DNA of 64,000 nt, from positions 62,001 to 126,000 of the forward strand of contig JAIRYK010000010.1 in the NCBI GenBank assembly GCA_031267795.1, given 5' to 3'. The stretch is from Candidatus Endomicrobiellum devescovinae (GTDB taxonomy: Bacteria; Elusimicrobiota; Endomicrobiia; Endomicrobiales; Endomicrobiaceae). A program made the translations under genes and the position numbers. Within the stretch, counting starts at the first letter, position 1. Each line of letters begins with the position of its first letter. The notes below the pieces were generated by a model that saw only the letters and a program-made list of their open reading frames with translations, was not told where the DNA came from and did not search any database. Of the stretch, positions 62,396 to 64,000 are shown in pieces.

Positions 62396-64000
62396 ATGGA
62401 TATGGATAAAGTTTACAATTCTAAAGAAGTTGAAAAGAAATGGAGCAAATATTGGGTAGAAAACAAAACGTTTTCAGCAAAAATAGATAAAAATAAAAAG
62501 CCGTTTACAATAGTAATACCACCTGCAAACGTAACAGGTTCTTTGCATATGGGGCATGCTTTAAATACTACTTTGCAAGACATTATAATAAGGTTTAAAA
62601 AAATGCAAGGGTATAACACTTTATGGGTTCCGGGCACAGATCACGGCGGAATAGCTACGCAAAATGTAGTTGAAAAACTTCTCAAAAAAGAAGGAATAAC
62701 TAAATATGATTTGGGAAGAGAGAAGTTTTTAGAGAAAATGTGGCAGTGGCGAAGCGAAACAGGCGATACAATATTAGACCAGCTTAAAATGATAGGTTGC
62801 GGGTTAGATTGGGACAGAGTTTCTTTTACAATGGACGAAAGCCGCTCTAAATCTGTAAAAAAAGCATTTATACAGTTATTTGAGAAAGGGCTTATATACA
62901 GGGGTAAAAGGCTTGTAAATTGGTGTCCTAGATGTTCAACAGCATTGTCTGATATAGAAGTAGAATATGAAGATGAAAAAAGCAATCTATGGCATATAAA
63001 GTATCCTTTAAGAGATTCTGACGGTTATATTATTGTTGCAACAACCCGACCTGAAACAATGCTTGGCGATACTGCGGTTGCCGTAAACCCTGACGACGAA
63101 AGATATACACATTTAGTGGGAAAAACTTTGAAACTTCCTTTAGTAAACAGAGAAATAAAAATAGTTTCAGATTATATTATAGATAAATCTTTCGGCACTG
63201 GGGCGGTTAAAGTTACGCCTGCTCACGACGTAACCGATAACGAAATAGCAAAGAGAAGTAATTTAGAAACAATAGAAATAATAGACATTAACGGCAAAAT
63301 GATAAACGTGCCTGCAAAATATCAGGGATTGAGCGTTGAAGAAGCAAGGAAAGAAGTAGTTAAAGATTTAGAAGAAGCGGGTTTTTTGGCAAAAATAGAA
63401 GATTATGCTCATTCTGTAGGCAGATGTTACAGATGTTCAACTAAAGTAGAGCCTTTAATGTCGGAGCAGTGGTTCTTGAATGTTGGAGAAATGTCTAAGA
63501 AAGCCGTAGATGCGGCGAATGATTCTAAAACTGTTTTCCACCCTCAATCTTGGAAAAGACCTTACATTTTATGGCTTGAAAACTTAAGGGACTGGTGCAT
63601 AAGTCGCCAGATATGGTGGGGACACAGAATTCCGATATATTATTGTGTTGACGACAAAGGCAACAGAACAAATTGTAAGCCTATAGCTTCTTTTGACAAA
63701 CCTAAAGAATGCCCGCACTGTAAAGGCAAAAACTTTGTGCAGGACGAAGATGTTTTGGATACGTGGTTTTCTTCAGCTTTATGGCCTATAAGCGTGTTCG
63801 GTTGGGGTGAAAATGAAAACAGCCAAGATTTGAAATATTTCTATCCAACATCTGTTTTGGCTACAGGTCACGAGATAATTTATCTGTGGGTTGCAAGAAT
63901 GGTGCAATTTGGGCTTGAATTTATGAAAGACGTGCCGTACAAAGATATATTTATACACGGTATAGTTAGAGATAAACACGGCAAAAAGATGTCAAAATCT
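62396..64000 (+). CDS. valS: valyl-tRNA synthetase, N-terminal part
   Basis: The frame is open to the window end (535 codons). It shows VIPPANVTGSLHMGHALN (HIGH motif), VPGTDHGGIATQ, NWCPRCSTALSDIEVE, the editing domain with TTRPETMLGDTAVAVNP, DWCISRQIWWGHRIPIYYC and, at the very end, KHGKKMSKS. Together these are diagnostic for ValRS (family about 880 residues). GAAGGGG lies ahead of the ATG at 62396; a second ATG at 62402 is possible. Confidence 0.95.
   Translation, partial: MDMDKVYNSKEVEKKWSKYWVENKTFSAKIDKNKKPFTIVIPPANVTGSLHMGHALNTTLQDIIIRFKKMQGYNTLWVPGTDHGGIATQNVVEKLLKKEGITKYDLGREKFLEKMWQWRSETGDTILDQLKMIGCGLDWDRVSFTMDESRSKSVKKAFIQLFEKGLIYRGKRLVNWCPRCSTALSDIEVEYEDEKSNLWHIKYPLRDSDGYIIVATTRPETMLGDTAVAVNPDDERYTHLVGKTLKLPLVNREIKIVSDYIIDKSFGTGAVKVTPAHDVTDNEIAKRSNLETIEIIDINGKMINVPAKYQGLSVEEARKEVVKDLEEAGFLAKIEDYAHSVGRCYRCSTKVEPLMSEQWFLNVGEMSKKAVDAANDSKTVFHPQSWKRPYILWLENLRDWCISRQIWWGHRIPIYYCVDDKGNRTNCKPIASFDKPKECPHCKGKNFVQDEDVLDTWFSSALWPISVFGWGENENSQDLKYFYPTSVLATGHEIIYLWVARMVQFGLEFMKDVPYKDIFIHGIVRDKHGKKMSKS

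Noticed and set aside
1-64000. CRISPR array or cas genes
   Set aside because: No regularly spaced direct repeats of 23-40 bases and no cas-like proteins were seen.

Overview
The window is a low-GC (roughly one third G+C by eye) bacterial chromosome segment with Gram-negative envelope genes (LpxL-type lipid A acyltransferase, a GT9 heptosyltransferase-like enzyme, a PorV-like outer-membrane protein) and a strictly fermentative core: acyl-CoA dehydrogenase with electron-transfer flavoproteins, AdhE and an [FeFe] hydrogenase. Gene content and the many freshly broken genes fit the Elusimicrobiota, most likely an Endomicrobium-type symbiont of termite-gut flagellates. That placement is an inference from gene content; no 16S rRNA gene is present.

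Layout. 1-0.9 kb: end of fabF and rnc, whose 5' end is interrupted by a perfect 23-bp palindrome. 1-8.6 kb: bcd, etfB, a ferredoxin-fused etfA, adhE and an [FeFe] hydrogenase, closed by a strong terminator. 8.7-12.0 kb: an SDR reductase, a serine palmitoyltransferase-like enzyme and a GNAT-like protein, which together look like a bacterial ceramide (sphingolipid) pathway. 12.1-18.2 kb: smc with two small upstream genes, a DUF362/ferredoxin protein and an LpxL-type acyltransferase. 18.3-19.7 kb: two tRNAs, a zinc-ribbon coiled-coil protein and RNase P RNA. 19.7-31.2 kb: a division/cell-wall cluster (rsmH, ftsL, ftsI, murE, murF, mraY, murD, ftsW, murG) ending in surE instead of the usual murC/murB/ddl/ftsQAZ. 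31.3-34.0 kb: uvrB, a DUF948/YtxH pair and tRNA-Phe.

34.0-38.3 kb is a decayed mobile element inserted at the 3' end of tRNA-Phe. A 21-bp direct repeat of the tRNA end flanks it. It carries a Fic enzyme, two DUF5675 remnants, a broken zinc-ribbon gene and small exported proteins. Removing it would restore a tRNA-Phe/tRNA-Thr pair. 38.7-39.3 kb: a dead toxin next to an intact antitoxin. 39.4-48.3 kb: surface-glycan genes, then four consecutive frame-disrupted genes: an LTA-synthase-like enzyme broken in a run of seven G, a FlgD/FnIII-like exported protein, a PorV/TPR protein, and a cyclodipeptide-synthase-like/PAS/histidine kinase.

48.4-57.2 kb returns to housekeeping: yggS, proC, yggU, ileS, lspA, lgt, rluD, bioD, bioA. 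57.4-62.3 kb: bioF, yjbQ, a FabF/FabG-like pair and three small exported proteins. The window ends inside valS.

Functionally, the fermentation block would regenerate NAD+ and dispose of electrons as ethanol and H2. The envelope genes maintain peptidoglycan, lipoproteins, lipid A and possibly sphingolipids. The accessory regions hold candidate host-interaction factors (Fic, small secreted proteins). Frameshifts were judged from the sequence alone, so individual ones could be sequencing errors.
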